The notes beneath the pieces are model-generated. The model had not been told where the DNA came from. It ran no database searches and saw only the letters and a list, made by a program, of their open reading frames with translations. A stretch of DNA of 64,000 nucleotides, taken from NCBI RefSeq assembly GCF_019219065.1, contig NZ_JAHUWK010000001.1, forward strand, positions 682,001 through 746,000. Direction: 5' to 3'. Below are positions 50,103 through 60,123 of this stretch, in pieces. How positions within the stretch are numbered: the stretch's first letter is position 1; each line of letters starts with the position of its first letter. The position numbers and the translations under genes were made by a program. This DNA comes from Duganella sp. sic0402. Its GTDB lineage: Bacteria; Pseudomonadota; Gammaproteobacteria; Burkholderiales; Burkholderiaceae_D.

Positions 50103-51014
50103 ATGGACCGCTTGCGTGCGCTGGAAGTCTTTGTGGAAGTCGTCAAGCGTGACGGCTTTGCCCGTGCCGCCGAGGCGCTCGACACCTCTCCGGCCAACGT
50201 CACCCGCTATATCAGCGACCTGGAAGCGCACCTGCAAACCAGGTTGTTGAATCGCAGCTCGCGCAAGATGTCGCTGACTTCAAGCGGCGAGGCGCTGTTT
50301 GAGCGCGCCAAGTCGATACTGGATGACGTGGCGGAAGCCGAGGCCATCGTCTCGTCCAGCACCTTGCAGCCGCATGGCGTGCTGCGCATTAATGCCCCAC
50401 TCAGCTTCGGCGTGCTGCACCTGGCGCCGTTGTGGGCCAAATTCATGCGTCTGTACCCCGAGGTGCAGCTGGATGTGTCGCTGATCGATCGTGTGGTCGA
50501 TATCGTCGAGGAAGGTTATGACATGGCGGTGCGTATTTCGCGTGCGGGTTCGCCAGCCAATGTGGCGCGCAAGCTGGCGACTTCCAGCAACGTGTTGTGC
50601 GCCTCGCCGGAGTACATACAGCAGCGCGGCATGCCGCGCACGCCGGCTGAGTTGCTCCAGCACGATGGCATCGGCTACAGCTACGCCGCCAACGCGGACG
50701 AATGGCAGATGCTCGACGCCAGCGGCCAATCACATATCGTCAAGATGCCGTGTGTGATGCATACCAATAACGGCGACACGGCGCGTGCCGCAGCGCTGGG
50801 CGGCCTGGGCATCATCTGGCAGCCCACTTTTCTGATCGGCGCCGACCTGCGCGCCGGCCGGCTGCAACGCGTACTGCCGGATTACCATCTTCCGGATATG
50901 GATGTGCTGGCGGTTTACCCCAGCCGTCGCCACCTGAGCGCCAAGGTGCGGGTAATGATCGATTTTCTGGTTCAGGAGCTGGCCGGCACGCCGCCCTGGG
51001 ATCGCGCCGCTTAG
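50103..51014 (+). CDS. LysR-family transcriptional regulator
   Basis: A 303-residue LysR regulator with the N-terminal winged helix-turn-helix 'ALEVFVEVVKRDGFARAAEALDTSPANVTRYISDLEAHL' and the PBP-like effector domain after about residue 90 ('LRINAPLSFGVLHLAPLWAKF'). GGAG precedes the ATG. Its last codons overlap the end of the convergent epimerase gene by four bases. The target genes are unknown; the divergent or adjacent partner usual for LysR genes is not evident. Confidence 0.9.
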   Translation: MDRLRALEVFVEVVKRDGFARAAEALDTSPANVTRYISDLEAHLQTRLLNRSSRKMSLTSSGEALFERAKSILDDVAEAEAIVSSSTLQPHGVLRINAPLSFGVLHLAPLWAKFMRLYPEVQLDVSLIDRVVDIVEEGYDMAVRISRAGSPANVARKLATSSNVLCASPEYIQQRGMPRTPAELLQHDGIGYSYAANADEWQMLDASGQSHIVKMPCVMHTNNGDTARAAALGGLGIIWQPTFLIGADLRAGRLQRVLPDYHLPDMDVLAVYPSRRHLSAKVRVMIDFLVQELAGTPPWDRAA

Positions 51015-52069
51015 CGTTGCTGCTGATACCAGCGCAGCGCTTGTCGCAATCCCCGGCGCAAGTCGTGCGTCGGCGCATAGCCAAGCAGACGGACAGCCTT
51101 GCCGATGTCGGCCTGCGAGTGACGCACGTCTCCCGCGCGGAACGGCGCATATTGCGGCTGATAGTCCCGCAAATGAGGATGCCGCTCCACCAACAGCTCG
51201 TGCAGCAGCAAATACAGCTCGTTCAGGCTGGTGCGCATATTTAAAGCGATGTTGTAGACCTGGTTGACCGCTTCCGGCTCGGCCGCCAGCGCCGCCAGCA
51301 AGTTCGCCTGGACCGCGTTGGCGACGTAACAGAAATCCCGGCTATTTTCGCCATCGCCATTGATTAGCAGCTGCCGCTTGCCGATCATGGCGGCGATCCA
51401 TTGCGGTATCACGGCAGCATAGGCGCCATTGGGGTCCTGGCGAGGACCGAATACATTGAAATAGCGCAGGCCGATTGTTTCCATCCCAAAGCATCGCGCG
51501 TACACGCCCGCATACAGCTCGTTGACGTGCTTGCTCAGCGCATACGGCGATAAGGCGCTGCCGATATGCTGCTCCTGTTTGGGCAGGCCGGGATGGTCGC
51601 CATAGCTGGCGCTGGACGCGGCATAGACTACCCGGCGCACGCCCGCGTGACGCGCCGCTTCCAGCATGTTCAGCTGCCCGGTCACGTTGATATCGTTGCA
51701 CAGCAGCGGGTCGTCGATGGAGCGGCCGACCGAGCCGAGCGCGGCCTGGTGCAGTACGTAGTCGGCGCGGTCGCACGCCTGCCGGCAGATGGTCAGATCA
51801 CGCACGTCGCCCTCGATCAATTCAAAGCAACGCCATGCGCCGGCGCCGACCAGATCGCGAACCTGGTCCAGATTATGCCGATGGCCGGTGAGGAAATTGT
51901 CTACCCCAATCACGCGCTGCCCCAGCTCCAGCAGCGATTGCAGTAAATTGGAACCGATGAAGCCGGCCACGCCGGTGATTACCCATCGGTATTGTTCGCC
52001 TTCCAGATGTTCGCGCGTGGCTTGGTAGGCGCTGGTCGTCGGTGTGCCGTTTTCGTAATCACTCATCAC
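51011..52069 (-). CDS. UDP-N-acetylglucosaminuronate C4-epimerase (TviC/WbpP type)
   Basis: A 352-residue SDR enzyme: NAD-binding 'VITGVAGFIGSNLLQSLLELGQ', the 'QAALGSVGRSIDDP' loop, the catalytic Tyr in 'SPYALSKHVNELYA', and 'GLRYFNVFGPRQDPNGAYAAVIP', which match TviC/WbpP epimerases. It should convert UDP-GlcNAcA to UDP-GalNAcA, or act on the parent sugar. The ATG at 52069 overlaps the stop of the dehydrogenase gene, so the two enzymes form a translationally coupled pair supplying a uronic sugar to the exopolysaccharide. Confidence 0.9.
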   Translation of the reverse strand: MMSDYENGTPTTSAYQATREHLEGEQYRWVITGVAGFIGSNLLQSLLELGQRVIGVDNFLTGHRHNLDQVRDLVGAGAWRCFELIEGDVRDLTICRQACDRADYVLHQAALGSVGRSIDDPLLCNDINVTGQLNMLEAARHAGVRRVVYAASSASYGDHPGLPKQEQHIGSALSPYALSKHVNELYAGVYARCFGMETIGLRYFNVFGPRQDPNGAYAAVIPQWIAAMIGKRQLLINGDGENSRDFCYVANAVQANLLAALAAEPEAVNQVYNIALNMRTSLNELYLLLHELLVERHPHLRDYQPQYAPFRAGDVRHSQADIGKAVRLLGYAPTHDLRRGLRQALRWYQQQR

Positions 52070-53346
52070 AGCCTCCAGACACTCAGGCCGCTTTCACGCA
52101 GCGGGGCTGGATCGAATTGGGATTTCAGATCGACGAAGCAGCCGTGGGGGGCGACTTTTTTGAGTATCTGCTGTAGCGGTCGGGTGCTGAGTTCGCGATG
52201 GGCAACGGCGCTGATCAGCGCTTCGGCCGCCGGCAGCTGGTCCCACGTTTCCAGCCGCACGCCGTATTCGTGCAAGGCTTCGTCGGCGTCGGCGACGGGA
52301 TCGTGGACGTGCACCTGCAAGCCGTAGGATTCCAGTTCACGGATCAGGTCGGCCACTTTGGAATTGCGCAGGTCCGGGCAATTTTCCTTGAACGTCAGCC
52401 CGAGCACGTTGACGTGGCAACCTTTGAGCTTGAAGCCGGCCCGCACCATTTCCTTGACGGTTTTCTCGGCGACAAACTTGGCCATGTTATCGTTGATGCG
52501 CCGGCCGGCGAGGATAACGTCCGGATGGTAGCCAAGCATCACCGCCTTATGGGTTAAGTAGTACGGGTCAACGCCGATGCAGTGGCCGCCGACCAGGCCG
52601 GGGCGGAACGCCAGGAAATTCCACTTGGTGCCGGCGGCTTGAAGCACTTCCAGCGTGTCGATGCCCAGCCGGTCGAAGATGATGGCCAGTTCGTTCATCA
52701 GTGCGATATTCAGGTCACGCTGGGTATTTTCAATGACCTTCGCCGCTTCCGCCACCTTGATGCTGGAGGCGCGGTGCACTCCTGCCATGACCACGCCTTC
52801 ATACAGCGCCGCGACGCGTTCCAGCGTGCTGGCGTCATCTGCAGCCACCACTTTGCGGATGGTCGCCAGCCGATGCTCCCGGTCACCGGGATTGATGCGC
52901 TCCGGCGAAAAGCCGACATGGAAATCGCGCTGCCAGCGCAAGCCGGAACATTGTTCCAGGATCGGGATGCAGACCTCTTCCGTTGCGCCGGGATACACCG
53001 TGGACTCGTAAATCACCACCACGCCGGCCTTCATGTGCCGTCCCACCGCCTGGCTGGCAGCCTTCAATGCGCTGAAATCGGGATTGTGCGCATTGTCGAC
53101 CGGCGTTGGCACGGCCACCACGATGTAATCCGCCTCCGCCAGTGATGCAGGATCGGTGCCCATCTCCAGGTGGCATGCTTCGGCAAACTGGGCGGCGCTG
53201 ACTTCGCCGCCGGGATCGAGGCCGCGCTGGTAGCACGCGACTTTGCGCGCCGAAAGATCCAGACCGATGGTGCGCCGGTGCGCGCCGAACGCCACCGCCA
53301 ACGACAAACCGACATATCCCAGTCCCACTACGGCAACAACTTCCAT
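52066..53346 (-). CDS. UDP-N-acetylglucosamine 6-dehydrogenase (TviB/WbpA type)
   Basis: A 426-residue UDP-sugar dehydrogenase: N-terminal Rossmann 'VVAVVGLGYVGLSLAVAFG', the 'STVYPGATEEVCIPILE' segment, catalytic Cys in 'GGHCIGVDPYYLTHKA', and the C-terminal 'VLGLTFKENCPDLRNSKV'. The match is to the TviB group, which oxidises UDP-GlcNAc to the uronate with two NAD+. It sits divergently from the PrsT gene at the edge of the XrtA exopolysaccharide locus. Confidence 0.92.
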   Translation of the reverse strand: MEVVAVVGLGYVGLSLAVAFGAHRRTIGLDLSARKVACYQRGLDPGGEVSAAQFAEACHLEMGTDPASLAEADYIVVAVPTPVDNAHNPDFSALKAASQAVGRHMKAGVVVIYESTVYPGATEEVCIPILEQCSGLRWQRDFHVGFSPERINPGDREHRLATIRKVVAADDASTLERVAALYEGVVMAGVHRASSIKVAEAAKVIENTQRDLNIALMNELAIIFDRLGIDTLEVLQAAGTKWNFLAFRPGLVGGHCIGVDPYYLTHKAVMLGYHPDVILAGRRINDNMAKFVAEKTVKEMVRAGFKLKGCHVNVLGLTFKENCPDLRNSKVADLIRELESYGLQVHVHDPVADADEALHEYGVRLETWDQLPAAEALISAVAHRELSTRPLQQILKKVAPHGCFVDLKSQFDPAPLRESGLSVWRL

Positions 53347-53480
53347 TTCGGCACCTGTCAGAGAAGGTTAAACACGCTGTGTCTGCCGATTCTAAGAGTG
53401 GTTTTCGCCGCGCCGTTTGAGGCTGATCAACGAGTGCTGCGCCTATCGTTCCTACTCTATAGTTTTGAGGGGAGATTGCT

Positions 53481-56030
53481 ATGATGTTGTTGCGTGTAGG
53501 CTGGATCGTGCTGCTTCTGGCCGCTTGCGGCCGCACGCATGGCGACGCTGAGCTGATGGCGCAGGCCCGTCAATATATGGCGCGCGGCGAACCCAAGTCG
53601 GCGGTTATCCAGCTGAAGAACGTGCTTCAGCAGACGCCTGCCAACAGCCAGGCGCGCTTGATGCTCGGGCAGCTATATCTTGATACCGGCGATTTGCCCT
53701 CGGCGGAAAAAGAGTTGCGGCGCGCCGTGGAACTCGGCGCCCCTGCCAGCGATGTCCTGCCCTCACTGGGCAAAGCACTGTTACAGCAGGGGCAATATCA
53801 AAAGCTGCTGGATGACGTCCCCGCCAGCCAACAACAGCCTCAGCTACAAGCGCTACGCGGCCATGCATTGCTAGGCTTGCATAGACTCGATGAGGGCAGA
53901 GCCGCATTCGAAGACATCACCCAACACCATCCCGGCTCCACAGCTGCGCTGCTGGGCCAGGCGCGCATTGCGCTGCTGGACCAGCATCAGGAACGTGCGC
54001 TGGCGCTGGCGCAGCAGGCATTAGCGCTAGGGAGCGATGACATTGACGCCTTGCGCATGCTCGGCGACCTGCTGCGCTTGCAAGGCAGGAATGCCGAAGC
54101 CCTGGCGGCGTACCAGTGCATACTCAAACTCCGTCCGGTGCAATTGCAGGCGCATGTGGACTTGGCCAATCTCCATATTCAGTCTGGCAGTCTGAGCGAG
54201 GCCCGCCGCGAACTCGGCATTGCGCGCCAGATTGCGCCGAATAGCCTGATGCTGATCTACACCACAGCGCTGCTGGATTTCAAAGAGAACAAAATGACCG
54301 CCGCGCAGGATAATCTGGCGCTGGTATTGCGCGCCGCGCCGTATCATTTGCCGAGCAATTTGCTGATGGGAGCGGTATTGCGTAGCAAAGGCGCTCACCC
54401 GCAAGCCCAACAGCATCTGCGCAAGTTCCTTGAAACCAATCCCGGCCATCCCTACGCCAGCAAGCTGCTGGCCGCATCGCTGATGAGTACAGCTGCCCCT
54501 GAACAGGCGCTGGACATTATTGCGCCGCTGCTTCAGCAGCAACAGCAGGATCTGGAAATGCTGTCGCTGGCTGGTGAGATTTACCTCAAGCTACGCCAGT
54601 ATGGAAAATCGGCAGATTATTTCGAACGCGCTAGCAAGCTTGCCCCGCAAACGCCGATGCTGCGCGCCGCGCTGGCCATGAGCCACCTGGGATTGGGCGA
54701 CAACGATCGCGCGGTGTCGGAACTGGAGCAGGCGGCCACGCTGGACGCCAAATCATCACGGGTGGCGACCTTACTGGTGCTGAGTCAGCTACGCAATCGT
54801 CAGTTCGACAAGGCACTGGAGTCGGTCAAGCGCATGGAAGCGCTGCTGCCGGATAATCCCATGGTGCAGAATCTGAAAGGCGCAGTGCTGCTGACGAAGC
54901 GCGACAGATCCGCCGCGCGCGCGAGTTTTGAACGCGCCATTGCGCTCGATCCCCTGTTCCTGCCCGCACTCGACAATCTGACCAGCATGGATGTTCAGGA
55001 AAAAAAACCGGAGGTGGCGCGCTTGCGTCTGGAAACCTCCCTGGCCAAGGACAGGAACAACGCCGATATCATGATCGCCTTGTCCAATCTGGCGCTGGGC
55101 CAGGGTAAACTGCCGGCGGCACGCAGCTGGCTGGAGCGGGCTGTCCAGGCGCGGCCTGAGTCGCTGGAGACATCACTGAAACTGGCGCACTTTTATGCGC
55201 GCAGCAACGATGCGCCTAAAGCACTGGTGCTTGGCCAAAAACTGCTGGCGACCAATCCATCTCATCCGCAAGTGACTGCCTTGGTCGCGGCCTTGCAGTC
55301 GCAGTTGGGCCAGCGGGATGCAGCGCTCGACAACTGGAGCAGGCTTGCGGTGCTGCAGCCTAATTCCGCATTGGTACAGCACCAGTTGGCGGGCGCGCGC
55401 GCCGAAGCGAAGGACAAGACAGGTGCAGAGCAGGCGCTGAACAAGGCGCTCGCCTTGTATCAGAAGGATTATGATCAGCAGCCTTCCACCACCACCCTGC
55501 TCGCCTTGTATGGCGCGCTGATCCAGGCCGGCAAAGTGGGCGACGCGCGGATGCGTGTACAGCAATGGCTGGGCAAGCAACCAGGCGACGTCACCACGCG
55601 CACGTACTTTGCGAGCAGTTTGTTGGCGCAGAAAGCATACCCGATGGCCATCAGCCAGTTTGAGGAAGTGCTCAAGCAGGCGCCCAAACAGGTGGTGGCA
55701 CTCAATAATCTGGCGTGGCTGTATCAGCAGCAACGCGATCCGCGAGCATTGGCATACGCCGAGCAGGCGCACCAGCTGGCGCCGAACAACGCAACCGTCA
55801 GTGATACGCTGGGTTGGGTACTGGTGGAGCAAGGCAAGCTCGAACGGGCCTTGCCGCTGCTAAAGCACGCATCCTCGCAGCAGCCGGTCAGCAACGAAGT
55901 CCGCTATCACTATGGCGTAGCACTGTCCAAGTCCGGCGACAAGCGCGGCGCCCACGAGCAGCTTGCGCCGCTGCTGGCGGCAAAGGATTTTGATCGCCAT
56001 GACGCCGTCAAGGCGCTATTGGCGCAGTAG
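53481..56030 (+). CDS. prsT: XrtA/PEP-CTERM system TPR-repeat lipoprotein PrsT
   Basis: An 849-residue protein: lipobox (LLAAC) after a short signal, then about twenty TPR units ('AEKELRRAVELG', 'GKSADYFERASKLAPQTPMLRAALAMSHLGLGD' and similar). This is the PrsT family of exosortase A exopolysaccharide loci; its length is close to the family norm. GGGGAGA lies 5 bases before the ATG. It is thought to act as a periplasmic scaffold in polymer export. Confidence 0.9.
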   Translation: MMLLRVGWIVLLLAACGRTHGDAELMAQARQYMARGEPKSAVIQLKNVLQQTPANSQARLMLGQLYLDTGDLPSAEKELRRAVELGAPASDVLPSLGKALLQQGQYQKLLDDVPASQQQPQLQALRGHALLGLHRLDEGRAAFEDITQHHPGSTAALLGQARIALLDQHQERALALAQQALALGSDDIDALRMLGDLLRLQGRNAEALAAYQCILKLRPVQLQAHVDLANLHIQSGSLSEARRELGIARQIAPNSLMLIYTTALLDFKENKMTAAQDNLALVLRAAPYHLPSNLLMGAVLRSKGAHPQAQQHLRKFLETNPGHPYASKLLAASLMSTAAPEQALDIIAPLLQQQQQDLEMLSLAGEIYLKLRQYGKSADYFERASKLAPQTPMLRAALAMSHLGLGDNDRAVSELEQAATLDAKSSRVATLLVLSQLRNRQFDKALESVKRMEALLPDNPMVQNLKGAVLLTKRDRSAARASFERAIALDPLFLPALDNLTSMDVQEKKPEVARLRLETSLAKDRNNADIMIALSNLALGQGKLPAARSWLERAVQARPESLETSLKLAHFYARSNDAPKALVLGQKLLATNPSHPQVTALVAALQSQLGQRDAALDNWSRLAVLQPNSALVQHQLAGARAEAKDKTGAEQALNKALALYQKDYDQQPSTTTLLALYGALIQAGKVGDARMRVQQWLGKQPGDVTTRTYFASSLLAQKAYPMAISQFEEVLKQAPKQVVALNNLAWLYQQQRDPRALAYAEQAHQLAPNNATVSDTLGWVLVEQGKLERALPLLKHASSQQPVSNEVRYHYGVALSKSGDKRGAHEQLAPLLAAKDFDRHDAVKALLAQ

Positions 56031-56035
56031 CAGCC

Positions 56036-57979
56036 ATGCCTGTTCGCTCAGCATGGTCCCGGCTGACGGCTGTGATGTTTTCCGTCCTGTTTGCCGCATC
56101 GCTAAGTGTCTACCCACTGGCGGGAAACTACTTGCTAGTTGTTCTGGTCGCTTATGCGCTGTTGCTGCTCTGGCGCCCCACGCTTTGGCTGCTTGCCATG
56201 CCGGCGCTGCTACCGGTACTCGATCTGGCGCCGCAGACTGGCTGGTTCTTTCTTGAGGAAATAGACCTGTTGCTGATGCTAACGGCCATGTTCGCCTACT
56301 GGAATTTGCCCACTCAACCGGCTGACATGCCTGAGTGGCCACTACTCTTCCGCTGTGGAGCGATCCTGCTGGCGGTGGCTTGCGCCATCGGTCTGTGGCG
56401 CGGCTTACAGCCATGGCCAGGTTTCGGTGTGAACACTTTCAACAACTATCTCAGCCCCGGCAACGCTTTGCGCACCGTGAAAGGCTGGTTGTGGGCGTTC
56501 ATTCTGGCGGCGCCGCTAAAACACGCTGCCGGTCCACAACTAAAGGGGCTGCGCGGCTTACTGATGCCCGGCATGATGCTCGGTCTGCTGCTGGTCTCGG
56601 CGACAGCTATCCGGGAGCGCATGCAGTTTCCCGGTCTGCTTAATTTCGCCAGCGATTACCGGATCACCGGGCCGTTTTCCGCCATGCATACCGGCGGTGC
56701 TGCCCTTGATGGTTATTTTGCACTGGCGCTGCCCTTGCTGGCAGTCTGGCTTGTTGACCGGGGCGCGCCGGCGCGCAATATCGGCGCCACGGCGCTGCTG
56801 CCGCTGGCGTTGTACGCGGCGCTGGCGACGTTCTCGCGCGGCCTCTACCTCGGACTGCTGACTGCCGTGGTCATTTTGACGCTGCCATCACTACTTAAAC
56901 GGCCTGCGCTCATGGTCGCCGGGGGCGTCGCATTGGCGGCACTGGATGGTGCGTTTCGTGTTGCCGGTTACCGCGCCTTTGGTCTGTTGCTGCTGATATT
57001 CAGTGCGCTGACAGCCAGGCTGAGCCGCACATTGCTGGCGGGCCTGCTGGTGCTGTCCGCAGCCGTACCGGTATATCACGGCTACTATGTCGGCGAGCGT
57101 TTCAGCACGATCGCCGGGGATTGGCAGCATCGGCTGAGGCATTGGCGCCAGGTTTTAGGCATGATGAATGGCGCTCTGAGCACAGCTGTATTCGGTATGG
57201 GGCTGGGCAGTTTTCCTGCAACGTATTTTTGGCATAACCCGCAGCGCGAGCTGCCACCCAGCTATCAGTTTGTGGACGACGGCAGCAACCGTCACCTGCG
57301 TCTTGCGGCTGGTGAGTACGCTGCCGGCTACGGTGAACTGCTGCGCATGCTGCAGGCAGTAACGCTTAGACCGCACACCAGGTATCTGCTGAGCGTAGAG
57401 GTGCGCAACTTTGGCAAACCGGGGTTTCTCCATATAGGACTGTGCCAGCGTCACTTGCTGTATCCGCAAAGCTGCGTCGCGACACCGCTGCGGCAGATTT
57501 CCTCCGCGCCGGATTGGGGGCTTTACCAATACACCATCGATTCTGGACTGCTGGGCGCTGACAAGCTGCCGGTGAAGCTGGAGATGGCAGCAGAAGGCCA
57601 GCGGGTGGTACTGGATATCGACAACATCAGCCTTCGCGCTTTTCCGGATGGAGCGGAACTGCTGCGCAATGGCAGTTTTGAGGACGCCAATCGCCACTGG
57701 TTCTTCAGCAGCGACCGCAATCACCTGCCCTGGCACATCAAAAATCTGGCACTGAATCTGTATTTTGAGTTAGGCAGCCTTGGCCTCATCGCGTACGGAA
57801 TGATGATGCTCAGCGCTGTCTCGGCCTTGCTGCAACCGCGCGACGCGCCATGGCTGGCGGCCTTGGTCGCATTCCAGGTCGTAGGACTGTTCGACAGCCT
57901 GATCGATGTTCCACGCATTACCTTGTTATCCACCTTGCTGCTCTGTGCTGCAAACTTGCAAACAAAGGCCCGCCCATGA
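56036..57979 (+). CDS. O-antigen ligase-family membrane protein with inserted periplasmic domain
   Basis: A 647-residue polytopic membrane protein. About ten hydrophobic segments fill residues 15-390, and the O-antigen ligase/polymerase core is around 'AALATFSRGLYLGLLTAV'. Between about 405 and 560 lies a large hydrophilic, beta-rich domain ('RYLLSVEVRNFGKPGFLHIGLCQR', 'LPVKLEMAAEGQRVVLDIDNISLR', 'ELLRNGSFEDANRHW') that looks like a carbohydrate-binding sandwich; TM segments resume after it. In XrtA loci this protein is predicted to polymerise or attach the exopolysaccharide. It starts 5 bases after the PrsT stop and ends in an ATGA overlap with the protease gene. Confidence 0.85.
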   Translation: MPVRSAWSRLTAVMFSVLFAASLSVYPLAGNYLLVVLVAYALLLLWRPTLWLLAMPALLPVLDLAPQTGWFFLEEIDLLLMLTAMFAYWNLPTQPADMPEWPLLFRCGAILLAVACAIGLWRGLQPWPGFGVNTFNNYLSPGNALRTVKGWLWAFILAAPLKHAAGPQLKGLRGLLMPGMMLGLLLVSATAIRERMQFPGLLNFASDYRITGPFSAMHTGGAALDGYFALALPLLAVWLVDRGAPARNIGATALLPLALYAALATFSRGLYLGLLTAVVILTLPSLLKRPALMVAGGVALAALDGAFRVAGYRAFGLLLLIFSALTARLSRTLLAGLLVLSAAVPVYHGYYVGERFSTIAGDWQHRLRHWRQVLGMMNGALSTAVFGMGLGSFPATYFWHNPQRELPPSYQFVDDGSNRHLRLAAGEYAAGYGELLRMLQAVTLRPHTRYLLSVEVRNFGKPGFLHIGLCQRHLLYPQSCVATPLRQISSAPDWGLYQYTIDSGLLGADKLPVKLEMAAEGQRVVLDIDNISLRAFPDGAELLRNGSFEDANRHWFFSSDRNHLPWHIKNLALNLYFELGSLGLIAYGMMMLSAVSALLQPRDAPWLAALVAFQVVGLFDSLIDVPRITLLSTLLLCAANLQTKARP

Positions 57980-58728
57980 AAATCCTGCTGCTGATACTCA
58001 GTCTGCTCTCACCGGTCGCGGCCGAGGAGCTGACGCGCACAATAGACGCCGTCAAGCCTTCAGTTGTCGGCATCGGGACCTTGCAGCAGGCACGCGGGCC
58101 GGCCATTGCCTTCGTCGGCACTGGTTTCGTCATCGGCGATGGCTTGACGGTGGTGACTGCCGCGCACGTCATCAATGACCTGGTCAACTCCGGGCAGGGT
58201 ACGACGCTAGGCGTGCTGGTACGCACCGCCGACAGCGCGCAATTCCGCGCCGCCGCAGTCATCGCGATGGACAAAGAGCACGACCTGGCCCGGCTGCGCA
58301 TCAGCAAAGGCAGCGCCTTACCAGCGCTACGCCTGGGCGACTCAAACAAAGTCCGCGAAGGCAAAGCGCTGGCCTTTACCGGATTCCCGCTCGGCATGGT
58401 GCTTGGCCTGAATCACGTGACCCACCGCTGCATTGTTTCCGCCATCACGCCTCTGGCTACACCAGCAGTCAACGCCAAACAGCTGGACGGCAAAACAGCG
58501 CGCCAGCTAAGCAAGCCCGCCTATCCAGTCTTTCAACTGGATGGAACAGCCTATCCCGGCAGCAGCGGCAGCCCGCTCTTTGATCCGGAAACCGGAGAAG
58601 TCGTTGGCATCGTCAACATGGTGTTCGTCAAAGGCGTCAAGGAATCCGCCATCAGCGCGCCCAGCGGCATTACTTATGCTGTGCCGGCCAACTACTTGAA
58701 GTTGCCCCCATCACAAGACGCCCGGTAA
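57976..58728 (+). CDS. trypsin-like serine protease, secreted
   Basis: A 250-residue protease with a short signal peptide (about 1-16). The triad is His64 (VVTAAHVI), Asp103 (KEHDLARL) and Ser197 (YPGSSGSPLFDP), as in DegP/trypsin-like proteins, but no PDZ domain follows. The ATG at 57976 overlaps the stop of the ligase gene. The location inside the exopolysaccharide locus suggests a role in processing periplasmic components; a target is not known. The 3' end overlaps the convergent acyltransferase gene by 59 bases. Confidence 0.88.
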   Translation: MKILLLILSLLSPVAAEELTRTIDAVKPSVVGIGTLQQARGPAIAFVGTGFVIGDGLTVVTAAHVINDLVNSGQGTTLGVLVRTADSAQFRAAAVIAMDKEHDLARLRISKGSALPALRLGDSNKVREGKALAFTGFPLGMVLGLNHVTHRCIVSAITPLATPAVNAKQLDGKTARQLSKPAYPVFQLDGTAYPGSSGSPLFDPETGEVVGIVNMVFVKGVKESAISAPSGITYAVPANYLKLPPSQDAR

Positions 58729-59440
58729 TCCCCGGCTCATCCCAGATCGGGAAAAAGAAGGGATAGAACGAACGTTCGTTGCCGTGCTGCTCCATCATGC
58801 CGCCGAACTTCTCGATCTGCTCGCCCATATAATCGAGTTCCAGGCGTAACAGCACGGCCGGCGCCCCCACGCGCGTGCACTCGCGCTCTCCGCCAAAATC
58901 GCGGAAACCGAGCATACGCTTGTAGAACATCACATGGCGCGGGTTCACCTCGATCACATAATCCGTGTAGCCATGAATATTGTGGGCGTAGATGTAGGAA
59001 ATATGGATCAGCGCTGCAAATACGCGCTTGGAAACGCCCTTGTCGATCGCCAGCCGGGATGGCTCGCACAGGCGCCGGTCCTGGGCGCGCAGCAGATCCA
59101 GTTTGTCACCGAAATTTTCGTCCGCCGGCAGGCCGATTTCGCTGTCGTCCAGGCAAAGCGACATAGTGCCAACAGTATCACCGCCGGTTTCGGCAAACAA
59201 AGTGATCTTGTTCGGCAAATGCGTCGCGTGGGGATCGATCGAATAGCCGCGCCAGCCATACATCTTCTTCAGCAGCAGACTAGCGGCTTCGCGCCGTCCC
59301 TGCGAGTTGGCCATGCGGATATGAAAAATTTGCTGGTCCAAGGGGTGATCCAATGCAGCTGCCGTCTTGCCCTCACCGATGACGAGGTCGCGCATGGTGT
59401 TGCCAACCTCAAAAGAAACTATAGCGTCGTCATATTGCAC
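58670..59440 (-). CDS. PEP-CTERM/exosortase-associated acyltransferase (N-acyl amino acid synthase-like)
   Basis: A 256-residue GNAT-fold enzyme of the FeeM/exosortase-associated group: 'RREAASLLLKKMYGWRGY', 'RRLCEPSRLAID' and 'VNPRHVMFYKRMLGFRDFGG'. Relatives make long-chain N-acyl amino acids. It begins with GTG at 59440, preceded by AGGAAG 6 bases upstream. It is oriented against the protease and the chain-length genes. Confidence 0.85.
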   Translation of the reverse strand: MQYDDAIVSFEVGNTMRDLVIGEGKTAAALDHPLDQQIFHIRMANSQGRREAASLLLKKMYGWRGYSIDPHATHLPNKITLFAETGGDTVGTMSLCLDDSEIGLPADENFGDKLDLLRAQDRRLCEPSRLAIDKGVSKRVFAALIHISYIYAHNIHGYTDYVIEVNPRHVMFYKRMLGFRDFGGERECTRVGAPAVLLRLELDYMGEQIEKFGGMMEQHGNERSFYPFFFPIWDEPGITGRLVMGATSSSWPAQHK

Positions 59441-59529
59441 GATTGGCTTCCTGTCTTGTGGTACATAACCATCAGACCAGCGGCTCAGTTAGAAAGTTCC
59501 CGGAAAAAGTGAAATAAATTTTCGAAGGT

Positions 59530-60123
59530 TTAGAACCAGCCTTCGGGTATCACCAGAATGTCGCCCGGCAGTACCGCAACGTTGGCGGAGATATCGCCAT
59601 CCCGTAGCAAATCCTGCAAGCGCACCGGCACGATTTCCCGCTTGCCGGCAACTGTTCGGATGAGATTGGCCTTATTGCCCGCCGCAAAATCGGTGATGCC
59701 ACCCACGGCGATCAGCACGTCCATCAGCGACATGCCCTGTCGGTACGGCAGCGCCTGTGGCCGCGCGGCCTGGCCGATGACTCTTATTTGCTGCGCATAG
59801 GGCCCGACAAAGCTGGTCACGATGACCGTCACCATCGGCTGCTGGATGTATTTGGCAAGCGCCTTTTCAATATCCCGCGCCAATTCGGTCGAGGTTTTCC
59901 CCGCTGCGGGCAAATCTTCCACCAGCGGTGTGGTGATTTTACCGTCCGGTCGCACCGGCACGCTCAGCGACACTTCCGGGTTGCGCCAGACGTTGATGTT
60001 GACAACATCGCCCGCGCCGATCTGGTAATCGGCTTGCAGCGGCGCCGCTGGCGGCTCGTCCAGCGCAACGCGGTGAGCGCAGCCGGCCAGCCAGGCTGCC
60101 AGTAAACAGATCAATGCACGCAT
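59530..60123 (-). CDS. XrtA-system polysaccharide export lipoprotein
   Basis: A 197-residue Wza-like export protein: lipobox (AAWLAGC), poly-export domain (QIGAGDVVNINVWRNPEVSLSV and RPDGKITTPLVEDL) and an SLBB-like region ('IRVIGQAARPQALPYRQGMSLMDVLI'). It forms part of the outer-membrane export channel for the exopolysaccharide. It is divergent from the chain-length gene by 125 bases. Confidence 0.92.
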   Translation of the reverse strand: MRALICLLAAWLAGCAHRVALDEPPAAPLQADYQIGAGDVVNINVWRNPEVSLSVPVRPDGKITTPLVEDLPAAGKTSTELARDIEKALAKYIQQPMVTVIVTSFVGPYAQQIRVIGQAARPQALPYRQGMSLMDVLIAVGGITDFAAGNKANLIRTVAGKREIVPVRLQDLLRDGDISANVAVLPGDILVIPEGWF

